Counted from the stretch's first letter, positions 18,161-27,118 are shown. The stretch: DNA of 43,082 bases from Chlorobiota bacterium (GCA_013151505.1 JAADID010000060.1:1-43082), one strand, 5' to 3'. Program-made: numbers and translations. The notes: a model not told the origin generated them from the sequence alone.

Positions 18161-18912
18161 TGAATAAAATTTGGGTAATCCCTGACATTCATGGTTGTGT
18201 TGTAACCCTGAAAACACTGATCGAGAATCAGATCGAACCGGATAAAAAAGATAAACTCATTTTTTTGGGCGACTATATTGACCGTGGCCCCGACAGCAAA
18301 GGTGTGCTGGATTATATCATGAACCTGGAAGCTGAAGGATACGATGTCACAGGCCTGATAGGCAATCACGAAGATTATTGCATTACCGCATGGGAAGACG
18401 ACCAGGATGCAAAGAGTTTTCTCGGGATCAGGCCAAAGACCAAAACCCAAAAAGAATGGGAAACTTACGGGGGTAAAGAAGCGCTTGAAAGTTTCGGCGT
18501 TGAGCGCCCGCGGGATATTCCGCAGTTTTACATTGACTGGATGAAGAAACTGGAGTATTATCTTGAAATTAAAGACTTTGTCATTGTGCATGCCGGCTTT
18601 AACTTTGATCTTGATGACCCGTTTGAAGATCGTTTTTCTATGATCTGGATCAGGGAATACGTCCCTGACCTGAAAAAAATTAACAACAAAACAATTATCC
18701 ACGGCCACGTGCCCGTCAACCTGGAATATATTGACATGTCTATCAAAGCCGAAGGCCCCCGCGTTATTGATATTGACAACGGCATTTATTTCAAAAATAT
18801 GCCGGGTTACGGAAACCTTGTGGCCCTTGAACTTACCAAAATGGAATATGCCGTTCAATCGGTAATGGATGAAGTAGCATTCGGCAGCCGGAATACATGG
18901 AGACGCGTTTAG
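18160..18912 (+). CDS. Metallophosphoesterase, PPP-type serine/threonine phosphatase-like
   Basis: The 250-aa protein has the PPP/calcineurin-like metal-binding motifs in order: PDIHGC (motif 1), GDYIDRGPDS (motif 2), GNHEDY (motif 3), a later HAGF (motif 4) and IHGHVP (motif 5). It therefore binds two metal ions and hydrolyses phosphoesters. The substrate could be phosphoproteins or small molecules such as dinucleoside polyphosphates; the sequence does not decide. No signal peptide, so it is cytoplasmic. It is coupled to gpmA by a 1-base stop-start overlap. Confidence 0.88.
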   Translation: MNKIWVIPDIHGCVVTLKTLIENQIEPDKKDKLIFLGDYIDRGPDSKGVLDYIMNLEAEGYDVTGLIGNHEDYCITAWEDDQDAKSFLGIRPKTKTQKEWETYGGKEALESFGVERPRDIPQFYIDWMKKLEYYLEIKDFVIVHAGFNFDLDDPFEDRFSMIWIREYVPDLKKINNKTIIHGHVPVNLEYIDMSIKAEGPRVIDIDNGIYFKNMPGYGNLVALELTKMEYAVQSVMDEVAFGSRNTWRRV

Positions 18913-19071
18913 GGGCCGGAAATATTTCCTGATCGGTCTTTTTTCAAATTATCGAGCCTCATTTAAAGGCAGCCTCTACCCTGTTTTACAAGTTAAAATC
19001 CTTGTCATTCCTGAAAACTTTGACGAAAACAGGATTTTTGAATTGTCGCTTTCAAAGCTTACTTTAATTGC

Positions 19072-19079
19072 TAAATTTG
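19072..19079 (+). promoter_or_regulatory. Bacteroidota -7 box close to first CLC start
   Basis: TAAATTTG matches TAnnTTTG and ends 7 bases before the ATG at 19087, predicting a leader of only about 4 bases. Confidence 0.5.
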
Positions 19080-19086
19080 CGCCGCA

Positions 19087-20865
19087 ATGACAACAAGGCG
19101 CAGAAAGATCATATTCAAAATATTACGCTGGATACACAAACTCCCATCCAGGCAACTGATGATCGGTTTAAGTGTGATTGTCGGTTTCCTTGCGGGAATT
19201 GTTGCCATGATCATCAGGGGCCTGGTAAAAGAACTGGAACACCTTCTGACTGCCGGCTTTTCAGTTGACTACTACAATTACATGTATGTAATTTATCCCG
19301 CAATCGGTATTTTATTGACCCTGCTTTTTATTAAATACCTGTTGCGTCAGCCGGTCCGCGATGGAGTACCGAGTGTTTTGTATGCCATTTCAAAGCAGCA
19401 CGGCCTGATTAAACCTCACAATAATTATTCCTCCATAATCACCAGTACCCTCACGGTTGCTTTTGGTGGTTCGGTAGGTCTTGAAGGGCCAACAGTCATT
19501 ACCGGTTCGGCCATCGGCTCCAATATCGGAAGGCTGTTGGGACTGAATTACAAACAAACCGTCGCACTTTTGGGTATGGCCAGTGCAGCAGCCATGTCCG
19601 CCATTTTTAAAGCGCCCATTGCCGCCATCGTGTTTGCGCTTGAAATCATTCTTTTTGATATGACCATGACGGCGCTTGTCCCTTTGCTGATTGCTTCTAT
19701 CGTTGCCGTTCTTACAACATATTTTTTTCAGGGGCTTGATGTGCTTTATCCGATGAAAGGCATCAGTGTTTTTCAACTTTATGAAACACCTTATTACATC
19801 GGGCTGGGCATTTTCACGGCCCTGATTTCCGCTTACTTCATCAAATTTTACGTTTGGGCCGGAAGATTGTTTGACAAGCTGAAAGGATGGTTCCTGAAAT
19901 TTTTGCTCGGCTCTTCGGCGCTGGGACTGATCATTTTTCTGCTGCCTTCATTATACGGTGAAGGATACGGCGCCATCAACAAGGCAATGGAAGGTGATTT
20001 GAGTTTTATTTTCGATAACAGCCTTTTTTATTTTTATCACGGCAAAATGGGAATTACACTGCTGTTGTTGTTTTCAATCATTTTATTTAAAGTTGTGGCT
20101 ACCACATTAACATTCAGGAGTGGCGGTATTGGCGGAGTGTTTGCTCCGACCCTGTTTATCGGTACAATGTCCGGCTTGTTTTTTGTCACTGTGGCCAATC
20201 ATTACGGGATGACCGACCTGCCTGTCAGTAATTTTGCTATGGTAGGCATGGCGGGAATGCTTGCCGGCGTGATCCATGCGCCACTGACTTCCATTTTCCT
20301 CATTGCAGAAGTCACGGGAGGTTATGAATTGTTTCTGCCCATCATGCTTGTGGCCACAACTTCCTATTCATTAACACGTTTCTTGTCACCGCGCTCGATT
20401 TACACTATACAGTTGAAAAAACGGGGAGATGTATTAACCCACCACAAAGACAAATCATTGCTTTCGCTGATGAATGTGAAAGAACATATAGAAACGGATT
20501 TTTCAAAAGTTCATATTGATGCTTCCCTGGGGGACCTGGTCAAGATCATTGCCGATTCGCACCGCAACATTTTTCCCGTGGTTGATGACGAGGATAATTT
20601 TTACGGTTTTATTATTCTTGATCAGATCAGGCACATCATGTTTCAACCTGAGTTTTACGATACTGTAAAAGTTAAAAACCTGATGATGAAACCCTCCAGT
20701 ATCGTGTACATTGATGACGATATGGAAACCGTAGCGCAGAAATTCCAGCATTCCGGAAAATACAATCTGGTCGTGCTCGATGGAGATAAATACGTTGGTT
20801 TTGTTTCGCGTGCCAATGTTTTTTCGCATTATCGTGATCTGTTGAAAGACTTCTCGGAGGAGTAA
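19087..20865 (+). CDS. CLC-type chloride channel/transporter with C-terminal CBS pair (copy 1)
   Basis: CLC proteins move chloride, often in exchange for protons, across the inner membrane. The 592-aa protein has a short basic N-terminus, about ten hydrophobic segments (from IGLSVIVGFLAGIVAMII), the selectivity-filter helices DGVPSVLYAISK and GSVGLEGPTVITGSAIGSNIGR with the gating Glu in GLEGP, then IFKAPIAAIVFALE and the MVGMAGMLAGVIHAPLTSIFL region. Residues about 455-590 are two CBS domains (NIFPVVDDEDNFYGFIILD and LVVLDGDKYVGFVSRANV), which usually bind adenylates and regulate gating. A homologous gene follows directly, so this is one half of a tandem duplication. Confidence 0.93.
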   Translation: MTTRRRKIIFKILRWIHKLPSRQLMIGLSVIVGFLAGIVAMIIRGLVKELEHLLTAGFSVDYYNYMYVIYPAIGILLTLLFIKYLLRQPVRDGVPSVLYAISKQHGLIKPHNNYSSIITSTLTVAFGGSVGLEGPTVITGSAIGSNIGRLLGLNYKQTVALLGMASAAAMSAIFKAPIAAIVFALEIILFDMTMTALVPLLIASIVAVLTTYFFQGLDVLYPMKGISVFQLYETPYYIGLGIFTALISAYFIKFYVWAGRLFDKLKGWFLKFLLGSSALGLIIFLLPSLYGEGYGAINKAMEGDLSFIFDNSLFYFYHGKMGITLLLLFSIILFKVVATTLTFRSGGIGGVFAPTLFIGTMSGLFFVTVANHYGMTDLPVSNFAMVGMAGMLAGVIHAPLTSIFLIAEVTGGYELFLPIMLVATTSYSLTRFLSPRSIYTIQLKKRGDVLTHHKDKSLLSLMNVKEHIETDFSKVHIDASLGDLVKIIADSHRNIFPVVDDEDNFYGFIILDQIRHIMFQPEFYDTVKVKNLMMKPSSIVYIDDDMETVAQKFQHSGKYNLVVLDGDKYVGFVSRANVFSHYRDLLKDFSEE

Positions 20866-21012
20866 AAAAGGGGGGTAACTGCCCGATGGTTCAATTGTGT
20901 CGGTTGTAATGGGGGCAAGGAAGAGTCCAAACGCACGAACCGAAATCCTTTTTTTACACTGAAACTCTGAACTCCTTTCTTTTTAACACCTGACACAATA
21001 TCCATTTTATTC

Positions 21013-21020
21013 TAATTTTG
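21013..21020 (+). promoter_or_regulatory. Bacteroidota -7 box upstream of second CLC gene
   Basis: TAATTTTG matches TAnnTTTG, 76 bases before the ATG at 21096, giving the longest leader of the series. This indicates that the second CLC gene has its own promoter. Confidence 0.5.
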
Positions 21021-21095
21021 CCGCAACTTTTTATCCCGGCAGGATAATTGCAATGCGGAAAGCGGCGGGACAACGACAAACAACAATTCACTGAA

Positions 21096-22868
21096 ATGCA
21101 CGGTATCAGGGATTTTTTACATCGAAGACTGGTTTTTAATTCTTCCCGGCAAAGAAGGTTTGTTCTTCTGCTTAGCCTTGCTATCGGCATTTTGAGCGGG
21201 TTGGCTGCCGTATTCTTAAAAAACCTGGTTCACCATGCTACCAACTTCATCATGCACGGTTTCGATTTTGCCGAAGGCAATTACCTTTATCTTGTTTTAC
21301 CTTTGATCGGCATCGGGCTGACAATTCTATTCACGCTGTATGCAATCAAAGATGATATCAGTCATGGGGTGGCACGCATTCTTTATGCCATCTCAAAAAA
21401 GAACGGTAAAATAGAACGGCACAATATGTACTCCTCAATGATAGGCAGTACGCTGACCATTGGCTTTGGCGGCTCTATGGGGCTTGAGGCACCCATCGTG
21501 CTTACCGGAAGCGCTCTCGGTTCATTCCTTGGGCGAAGCTTTCACCTGAACCGTAAAACCGTGACCATCCTCGTTGGCGCCGGAGCCACCGGAGCGCTGG
21601 CCGGTATTTTTAAAGCGCCCATTGCAGCCGTTGTCTTTTCCCTTGAAGTACTGATGCTTGACCTGACTATGGTCACGCTGATACCTTTGCTGATATCCTC
21701 GGCAACTGCTGCTACCATTGCCTTTTTCTTTATGGGTTCGAATGTGATGTTTTCATTTGAACTGATTAATCCCTTTTATTTAAAACACCTGCACTGGTAT
21801 ATTTTTCTCGGCATATTTACCGGACTCATATCCGTTTATTTTACGCGCACCACACTTTTTATCGAATCGGGCATGAACCGGATAAAACACAAGTGGCAAA
21901 AGTGGCTTATTGGCGGAATACTTCTCGGCGTTATGATCTACATTTTCCCCGCATTATACGGGGAAGGTTATCAGTTTATGTACGACCTTGTCAACCAGAA
22001 AACCACCGGTCTTATTAACGAAACGCTGTTTGGCGGTGTAAGCGGTGTCTGGTATTTCATCTTTCTGCTGGGGATGATCATGGTGTTCAAAGTAGTAGCC
22101 ATGGCCATTACCGGCGGCAGCGGCGGAGTAGGAGGCATTTTTGCCCCTTCGCTTTTCGTGGGGAGTGTCAGCGGTGTTTTTTTCAGTAAAATGATCAACC
22201 AATTGTGGCCACTGGCAGAGGTGCCGGAGAAAAACATGGCCCTCGTGGGTATGGCCGGAGTGATGGCAGGTGTGATGCAGGCCCCGCTGACCGGCATCTT
22301 CCTGATCGCTGAAAGTACGGGTGGGTACGAATTGTTTACACCGTTGATGTTTACGGCTGTCATATCGTACCTGACGATGAGATTATTTGAGCCGCGCAGC
22401 ATTTATACCAAACGGCTCGCCGAACGGGGCGAACTGATGACCCACGACAAAGACCGGAATGTTCTGCAAATGATGAAAGTTTCGCAACTTATCGAAACAA
22501 ATTTCCGAAAAGTGGACGTCAATGGCACCATGCACGATTTTATCAAAGAAGTTTCCAAATCGCAACGAAATGTATTTCCGGTGGTGGACCAGGAGGGTAT
22601 TTTTTATGGAGTTATTTTCATCAACGACATCCGCCACATGATCTTCAATACCGAACTCTGGGATACCACACTGGTGAAAGACCTTATGTTTATGCCGGAT
22701 ACCATTGTTGACCCTGACGAATCCATGGAATCGGTAGCTGCAAAATTCCAGAATACCGAGCATTTCAACCTTCCGGTAATCAAAGACGGAAAATACCTCG
22801 GTTTTGTTTCCAGGGCAAAAGTTTTTTCAACCTACCGGAAATTGCTTCGTGAGTTCTCGGATGAATAG
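21096..22868 (+). CDS. CLC-type chloride channel/transporter with C-terminal CBS pair (copy 2)
   Basis: This is a paralogue of the preceding gene with the same plan and length (590 aa from ATG 21096; the track's TTG at 21048 adds a polar, unlikely extension). Filter regions: ISHGVARILYAISKK, GSMGLEAPIVLTGSALGSFLGRSF and IFKAPIAAVVFSLE. The gating segment reads GLEAP instead of the GLEGP of copy 1, keeping the Glu but changing the next Gly to Ala. MVGMAGVMAGVMQAPLTGIFLI and two CBS domains (NVFPVVDQEGIFYGVIFIND and NLPVIKDGKYLGFVSRAKV) close the protein. The two copies may differ in transport mode or nucleotide response. Confidence 0.93.
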   Translation: MHGIRDFLHRRLVFNSSRQRRFVLLLSLAIGILSGLAAVFLKNLVHHATNFIMHGFDFAEGNYLYLVLPLIGIGLTILFTLYAIKDDISHGVARILYAISKKNGKIERHNMYSSMIGSTLTIGFGGSMGLEAPIVLTGSALGSFLGRSFHLNRKTVTILVGAGATGALAGIFKAPIAAVVFSLEVLMLDLTMVTLIPLLISSATAATIAFFFMGSNVMFSFELINPFYLKHLHWYIFLGIFTGLISVYFTRTTLFIESGMNRIKHKWQKWLIGGILLGVMIYIFPALYGEGYQFMYDLVNQKTTGLINETLFGGVSGVWYFIFLLGMIMVFKVVAMAITGGSGGVGGIFAPSLFVGSVSGVFFSKMINQLWPLAEVPEKNMALVGMAGVMAGVMQAPLTGIFLIAESTGGYELFTPLMFTAVISYLTMRLFEPRSIYTKRLAERGELMTHDKDRNVLQMMKVSQLIETNFRKVDVNGTMHDFIKEVSKSQRNVFPVVDQEGIFYGVIFINDIRHMIFNTELWDTTLVKDLMFMPDTIVDPDESMESVAAKFQNTEHFNLPVIKDGKYLGFVSRAKVFSTYRKLLREFSDE

Positions 22869-22968
22869 AGTGTGCGAGGGAAGATTTGCCTATGAGGGGA
22901 TAATATTTGTTTAACAAATTTTAGAATAGCCGCATTAGCAGATGACTATTGTTTATCAATATTATCCG

Positions 22969-22976
22969 TACTTTTG
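22969..22976 (+). promoter_or_regulatory. Bacteroidota -7 box upstream of PTPS gene
   Basis: TACTTTTG lies 21 bases before the ATG at 22997. It lies inside the track's TTG-started extension, which is therefore rejected. Confidence 0.6.
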
Positions 22977-22996
22977 CCCCTCAAATTTTTAGTTCA

Positions 22997-23419
22997 ATGA
23001 TCCATATCACACGGCGCGAACGGTTCAATGCTGCACACCGGCTGTTCAGGGAAGATTTTTCGGACCAACAAAACCTTGAAGTGTTCGGAAAATGTTCAAA
23101 CCCCAAATGGCACGGACACAATTATGAACTGTTTGTTACCGTTAAAGGAGATATAGATGAAAAAACCGGTTTCCTTGTCAACCTTAAAAAGTTGAGTAAA
23201 ATAATCCGGGATCATGTTATTGAAAAGCTTGACCATAAAAACATAAATCTTGAAGTGGAGTTCATGCAGGACAAACTGGCTTCAACGGAAAATCTGGCAG
23301 TAGGTATCTGGAATGAGCTTGAACCGCACATTAAGGGATTAGATGCTGAACTGCACTGTGTTAAAGTGGTTGAATCGGAAAACAATTTTGTGGAATATTA
23401 CGGAGACCGGAATGAATAA
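22997..23419 (+). CDS. queD: 6-pyruvoyl-tetrahydropterin synthase / 6-carboxytetrahydropterin synthase family
   Basis: Family members convert dihydroneopterin triphosphate to a 6-substituted tetrahydropterin, for queuosine precursors (QueD) or biopterin-like cofactors. The 140-aa protein has the zinc ligands in FNAAHRLF and WHGHNYEL, the catalytic Cys region FGKCSNPKWHGHN, and LDHKNINLEVEF. The next gene is GTP cyclohydrolase I, which makes its substrate, so the two act in sequence. No queC, queE or queF is in the window; thus the QueD assignment versus a biopterin-type PTPS is not settled. The symbol is tentative. Confidence 0.85.
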   Translation: MIHITRRERFNAAHRLFREDFSDQQNLEVFGKCSNPKWHGHNYELFVTVKGDIDEKTGFLVNLKKLSKIIRDHVIEKLDHKNINLEVEFMQDKLASTENLAVGIWNELEPHIKGLDAELHCVKVVESENNFVEYYGDRNE

Positions 23420-23486
23420 ATTATTTTGAATGCCGGTCTGACTCTGGCACTCTATTTGAGAATAAGGCTTTTATATTCAAAAAATA

Positions 23487-24104
23487 ATGGATAAACCAAA
23501 AGAATTATTAGGATACGAAAAGATAGAAAAGTTTGCTCCCGAAAAGCTGAAGCAACTGGAATATCATTACCGGGAAATACTTAAGCTGATCGAAGAAAAC
23601 CCGGAACGGGAAGGACTGCAGGAAACTCCTTTCCGCGTAGCAAAATCTATACAGTTCCTTACACAGGGTTATTATCATGACCCTGAAGAAATCCTGCGTT
23701 CTGCCAAATTCAAAGAAGATTACAGGGAAATGGTCATCGTGAAAGACATTGATATTTTTTCGATGTGTGAACACCACATGATCCCGTTTATCGGGAAAGC
23801 GCACGTGGCATACATCCCCAACGGATACATAACGGGGCTGAGCAAAATTGCGCGTGTGGTGGAAGCTTATTCTCGAAGGCTCCAGGTTCAGGAACGGCTG
23901 ACAACGCAGATCAAGGAAACTATTCAAAAGGTATTGAATCCGCTGGGTGTTGCTGTTGTCATTGAAGCCAGGCACCTGTGTATGGCCATGCGCGGAATTC
24001 AGAAGCAAAACTCGGTGACAACCACATCGGACTTTACCGGAGCTTTTGAACGTTCCGAGACCAGAGCAGAATTCATCAGTCTGATATCATCAAAACTTTC
24101 ATAA
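23487..24104 (+). CDS. folE: GTP cyclohydrolase I
   Basis: FolE opens GTP to 7,8-dihydroneopterin triphosphate, the first step to folate, queuosine and pterins. The 205-aa protein has [18 protein letters not shown], the zinc-binding [20 protein letters not shown], the [20 protein letters not shown] helix and [17 protein letters not shown] with the third zinc ligand. The length and all motifs are normal for the bacterial type IA enzyme. It lies 67 bases after the PTPS gene, same strand, and probably in the same operon. Confidence 0.96.
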   Translation: MDKPKELLGYEKIEKFAPEKLKQLEYHYREILKLIEENPEREGLQETPFRVAKSIQFLTQGYYHDPEEILRSAKFKEDYREMVIVKDIDIFSMCEHHMIPFIGKAHVAYIPNGYITGLSKIARVVEAYSRRLQVQERLTTQIKETIQKVLNPLGVAVVIEARHLCMAMRGIQKQNSVTTTSDFTGAFERSETRAEFISLISSKLS

Positions 24105-24129
24105 TCTGAAAATTTAAAAAATTAATAAT

Positions 24130-24858
24130 ATGGAAAATCTGAATAAACCTATCGGTTATGCTCCTGATCGGCAACTGTCGGCTACCGTTGCCCGGACTTA
24201 CCTTTCAGGAGTTTTCATGTGGATGTTTATCGCACTGGGCATCACTGCCGCAACAGCCTGGTTGTTTGCGACAACACCGGAACTGATCAGTGTGCTTCAC
24301 AATCCGGAAACTGGTGGAATGTCAATTACCGGCTGGATCGTCATGCTGGCTCCACTTGGAATTGTCATCTGGATGTCTGCCGGTTACCGCAAATTATCGG
24401 CTTCGTCAATGCTGATGATTTTCGTGCTGTTTTCCATTTTAATGGGAGCCAGTCTGAGTTTTATCTTCCTGACATTTACAGGAGCATCCATTGCCAAAAC
24501 ATTTGTCATCACGGCAGCCATGTTCGGGTTTATGGCGGTACTGGGATATACGACCAAAACCGATCTGACCAAATTCGGAAGCATCATGTACATGGGTTTG
24601 ATCGGTCTTATCATTGCCAGCCTGGTGAATATGTTCACGCAAAGCAGCACCATGGATTACATTATCAGTTTTATCGGCGTGCTGGTCTTTACCGGACTAA
24701 CGGCTTATGACGTGCAGAAGCTGAAGAGAATCGGCGCCCAGTTAACGGAAGAAGGAGAGAATACCCGTAAAATGACCATCATGGGATCTTTAACTTTATA
24801 TCTCGATTTTATCAATTTGTTTTTATTTTTGCTGCGATTTCTCGGTAATCGCCGTTAA
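24130..24858 (+). CDS. Bax inhibitor-1/YccA family membrane protein
   Basis: The protein has seven hydrophobic segments typical of the TMBIM/BI-1 family, which form pH-sensitive calcium leak channels or interact with FtsH proteases in bacteria. Seen: RTYLSGVFMWMFIALGITAATAWL, then LGYTTKTDLTKFGSIMYMGLIGLIIASL, and the last helices with GLTAYDVQKLK, including the conserved Asp, before LTLYLDFINLFLFLLRFLG. The 242-aa length is typical. It is 25 bases after folE; the functional link is not obvious. Confidence 0.92.
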   Translation: MENLNKPIGYAPDRQLSATVARTYLSGVFMWMFIALGITAATAWLFATTPELISVLHNPETGGMSITGWIVMLAPLGIVIWMSAGYRKLSASSMLMIFVLFSILMGASLSFIFLTFTGASIAKTFVITAAMFGFMAVLGYTTKTDLTKFGSIMYMGLIGLIIASLVNMFTQSSTMDYIISFIGVLVFTGLTAYDVQKLKRIGAQLTEEGENTRKMTIMGSLTLYLDFINLFLFLLRFLGNRR

Positions 24859-24863
24859 ATTTG
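24856..24863 (+). promoter_or_regulatory. Bacteroidota -7 box upstream of fabD
   Basis: TAAATTTG overlaps the stop of the preceding gene and is 26 bases before the fabD ATG. Confidence 0.5.
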
Positions 24864-24888
24864 TTCATTAGCCAAAAAAGCCTGATTT

Positions 24889-25770
24889 ATGAATGCATAC
24901 GTTTTTCCCGGTCAGGGAGCCCAGTTTGTCGGAATGGGTAAAGACCTGTACGATTTTTCTTCCAAAGCAAGAGACATGTTCCACAAGGCCAACAGCCTCC
25001 TGAAGTTTAAAATTACGGACCTGATGTTTGAAGGCACGGAAGAAGACCTGAAACAGACCAACGTTACCCAGCCTGCCATCTTTCTTCACTCGGTTATCCT
25101 GGCCAGGGTTATGGAAGACTTCAAACCCGATATGGTTGCGGGACATTCGCTGGGAGAGTTCTCGGCGCTGGTTGCCAACAAAACATTGACATTTGAGGAC
25201 GGACTAAAACTTGTAGCCAAGCGTGCCCATGCTATGCAAAAGGCATGCGAACAGGAACCTTCCACCATGGCAGCCATTATCGGATTGGAAGATGCAGTTG
25301 TAGAACAGGTTTGTGCCGGCATCAAAGAAACCGTTGTTCCTGCAAATTACAACAGTCCGGGACAGGTTGTTATTTCCGGATCGGTAAAAGGTGTTGAAAA
25401 AGCTGTCAGGAAACTGGATGAAGCCGGAGCCAAAAGAACGTTAATCCTGAAGGTTGGCGGCGCCTTTCACTCACCCCTGATGGAGCCTGCCCGGGTAGAA
25501 CTGGCCGAGGCCATCAACAAAACGAAATTCAACAAGGGCGTCTGCCCTATTTATCAAAATGTTACGGGGCAGTCCGTGACGGATCCCGAAATCATAAAAA
25601 CCAACCTTGTCGCCCAGTTAACTTCACCTGTTTGGTGGACGCGCATCATGCAGAATATGATCGCCGACGGCGCCAATAACATCATTGAAGTCGGCCCGGG
25701 AAAAGTACTCCAGGGCTTGTTTAAAAAAATAGACCGCAGGATCAAAACACAGAGTGCGGAAATTTCCTGA
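24889..25770 (+). CDS. fabD: [Acyl-carrier-protein] S-malonyltransferase
   Basis: FabD moves malonyl from CoA to acyl carrier protein for fatty acid synthesis. The 293-aa protein shows the N-terminal VFPGQGAQFVGMGKDLY, the nucleophile motif GHSLGEFSAL with the active Ser, the conserved Arg in AKRAHAMQKACE, SGSVKGVEKAV, and GGAFHSPLMEPA with the catalytic His. The C-terminal EVGPGKVLQGLFKK is present. It is followed by a terminator hairpin, so it appears to be the end of a unit. Confidence 0.96.
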   Translation: MNAYVFPGQGAQFVGMGKDLYDFSSKARDMFHKANSLLKFKITDLMFEGTEEDLKQTNVTQPAIFLHSVILARVMEDFKPDMVAGHSLGEFSALVANKTLTFEDGLKLVAKRAHAMQKACEQEPSTMAAIIGLEDAVVEQVCAGIKETVVPANYNSPGQVVISGSVKGVEKAVRKLDEAGAKRTLILKVGGAFHSPLMEPARVELAEAINKTKFNKGVCPIYQNVTGQSVTDPEIIKTNLVAQLTSPVWWTRIMQNMIADGANNIIEVGPGKVLQGLFKKIDRRIKTQSAEIS

Positions 25771-25787
25771 ATTTTCACAGCTCCAAC

Positions 25788-25821
25788 CCTGTTGTTTTTA
25801 AAAACGAACAGGTAAATTTTT
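25788..25821 (+). terminator. Probable terminator after fabD
   Basis: CCTGTT-G-TTTTT pairs with AAAAAC-G-AACAGG (stem with a bulge), followed by TAAATTTTT. The TTG start of the next ORF (25820) lies on its 3' edge, so that ORF has no clear independent promoter. Confidence 0.55.
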
Positions 25822-26185
25822 GTCGGAGTTGACTTTGAATAACTTCAATTACAAATACTTTGAGATACTGAATGTGGTTATCCAGAAAGAGCCGGTTGAG
25901 GCCAAGGATTTCTGGTCCATCGTTATGTATGATCCGCAGACAAGGGGGATGCTTCTGACAGATCAGAAATATCCAGCTTTAAACAACAAGCGCAGCAATT
26001 TGACAGTCAATCCCGACGGCTCGGTTGACCTCTACTTCAGCCCCAAAGCGCCCGAAGGCAAAGAAAACAACTGGATACAAACCGTACCCGGCAAAGGATG
26101 GTTCGTCTTGTTCCGTCTCTACGGGCCTCTGGAACCCTGGTTTGATAAGACCTGGAGACTGAATGATTTTGAGTTGGTTAAATAA
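25820..26185 (+). pseudogene. DUF1214-domain remnant (C-terminal part of a DUF1254/DUF1214 protein)
   Basis: The 121-aa frame starts at a TTG. Its first about 25 residues (YKYFEILNVVIQKEPVEAKD) match the middle section of DUF1254/DUF1214 proteins. The text then jumps to FWSIVMYDPQTRGMLLTDQ, SVDLYFSPKAPEGKENNWIQ and PGKGWFVLFRLYGPLEPWFD, the end of the DUF1214 domain. Full-length relatives have far more sequence before and between these blocks, so both an N-terminal truncation and an internal deletion are inferred. The N-terminal DUF1254 domain is found downstream (26.4-27.1 kb), out of order. It is probably non-functional. Confidence 0.8.
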
Positions 26186-26242
26186 AGTTATATCATAAAA
26201 TATCCTTGATTGATTTAAAACACACAAGGGGAATGATTACAA

Positions 26243-26335
26243 ACCCTGAAGGGGTGTTAAATTATTAGCTCCGGGTTTTAACCCGGGGTGAAAAAATAAA
26301 GCAATAAACCGTTTTGGCGGTCCCGAGGATTCGGG
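26243..26335. repeat. Extragenic palindromes
   Basis: ACCCTGAAGGGGT (26243-26255), the perfect CCGGGTT-TT-AACCCGG hairpin (26271-26286) and a CCCGAGGATTCGGG stem (about 26321-26335) stand in a row. ACCCTGAAGGGGT-type and CCGGG..CCCGG stems recur as extragenic repeats in Bacteroidota. They sit exactly between two fragments of rearranged DUF1254/1214 genes. Confidence 0.5.
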
Positions 26336-26413
26336 ATTCGATGGCAAAGCCGAAAATCATGACAAAATACAAAGAGGTGTTAATCAGTATTTTACAAAAT
26401 TATAAACAAATAA

Positions 26414-27118
26414 AAAAAGGCATATTCATTAATTCTGGTTATTACACTGTACAGTTGTCAGCAAAAACAGGAAATATAATCCGGTGCAAAGACAGGTTCC
26501 GACATCCAATATGAGTCGAACGGATATCTGGCCAAATCATCCGTAGTCAAAATGAAAAAGGACTACAAACTGATGAAAGCCGTTTCGGCTTACGAATACG
26601 GTCTGCCCACACTCGGTATCTACACCTGGTACAAGGGCCTGACAGAAACCAATGAGTTAGGCGACTGGATCATTCTGAACAGCAGGGAAGCCAAACTCCC
26701 ATTGATGACAGGCAATAACACCATTCTGGCCTGGTCAAAACCGGCCGGGCCAAATGCAGAATTACTAACTGCTAATAATGTAACACCTTATATCCTCGCT
26801 ATGACGGACCTGCGAAACGGCCCGGTGGTGATTGAAGTACTGGCAGCTACCAAAAAAGCCGTGTTATACGGACAAATCGTTGACCACTGGAAATGGGCCA
26901 TTGCCGATGTGGGGCCCATTGGCCTCGACAAGGGCAAAGGCGGAAAATACCTGTTGCTGCCGCCCGATTACAAAGGTAAGGTGCCGAAAGGATATCTGGT
27001 ATTGAACAGCCCGAACTACCGTGTGTACCTTACATTCCGCTCAATCAAAAGCCCTGATGTTGGGATTAACATACGAAACCAACAGCCATATCAAAGGTTC
27101 CGACGTAAAGCCCGGTGA
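26414..27118 (+). pseudogene. Decayed DUF1254-domain lipoprotein gene
   Basis: In the frame of ORF 26552..27118 the sequence can be read further upstream. After a TAA at 26411 come KKAYSLILVITLYSCQQKQ, a lipoprotein signal peptide with lipobox LYSC but no start codon. Then there is an in-frame TAA at 26477-26479, then SGAKTGSDIQYESNGYLAKS and the DUF1254 domain (AYEYGLPTLGIY, NLRD-like DLRNGPVVIEV, YGQIVDHWKWAIADVGPIG, KGKGGKYLLLPPDYKGKVP, PNYRVYLTFRSI). After about residue 165 of the ORF the family match stops, because the DNA passes into a different gene (27.05 kb) in another frame. The gene has thus lost its start, gained a stop and lost its C-terminus. Confidence 0.8.

Noticed and set aside
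18915-18960. GGAAATATTTCC palindrome followed by a T-run after the PPP-type phosphatase gene
   Set aside because: The stem is AT-rich and the T-run is 13 bases away; too weak to call a terminator.
26314-26514. ORF of 66 aa (MAVPRIRDSMAKPK) before the DUF1254 remnant
   Set aside because: It runs across an extragenic palindrome and over the fossil signal peptide in another frame; it has no family resemblance.
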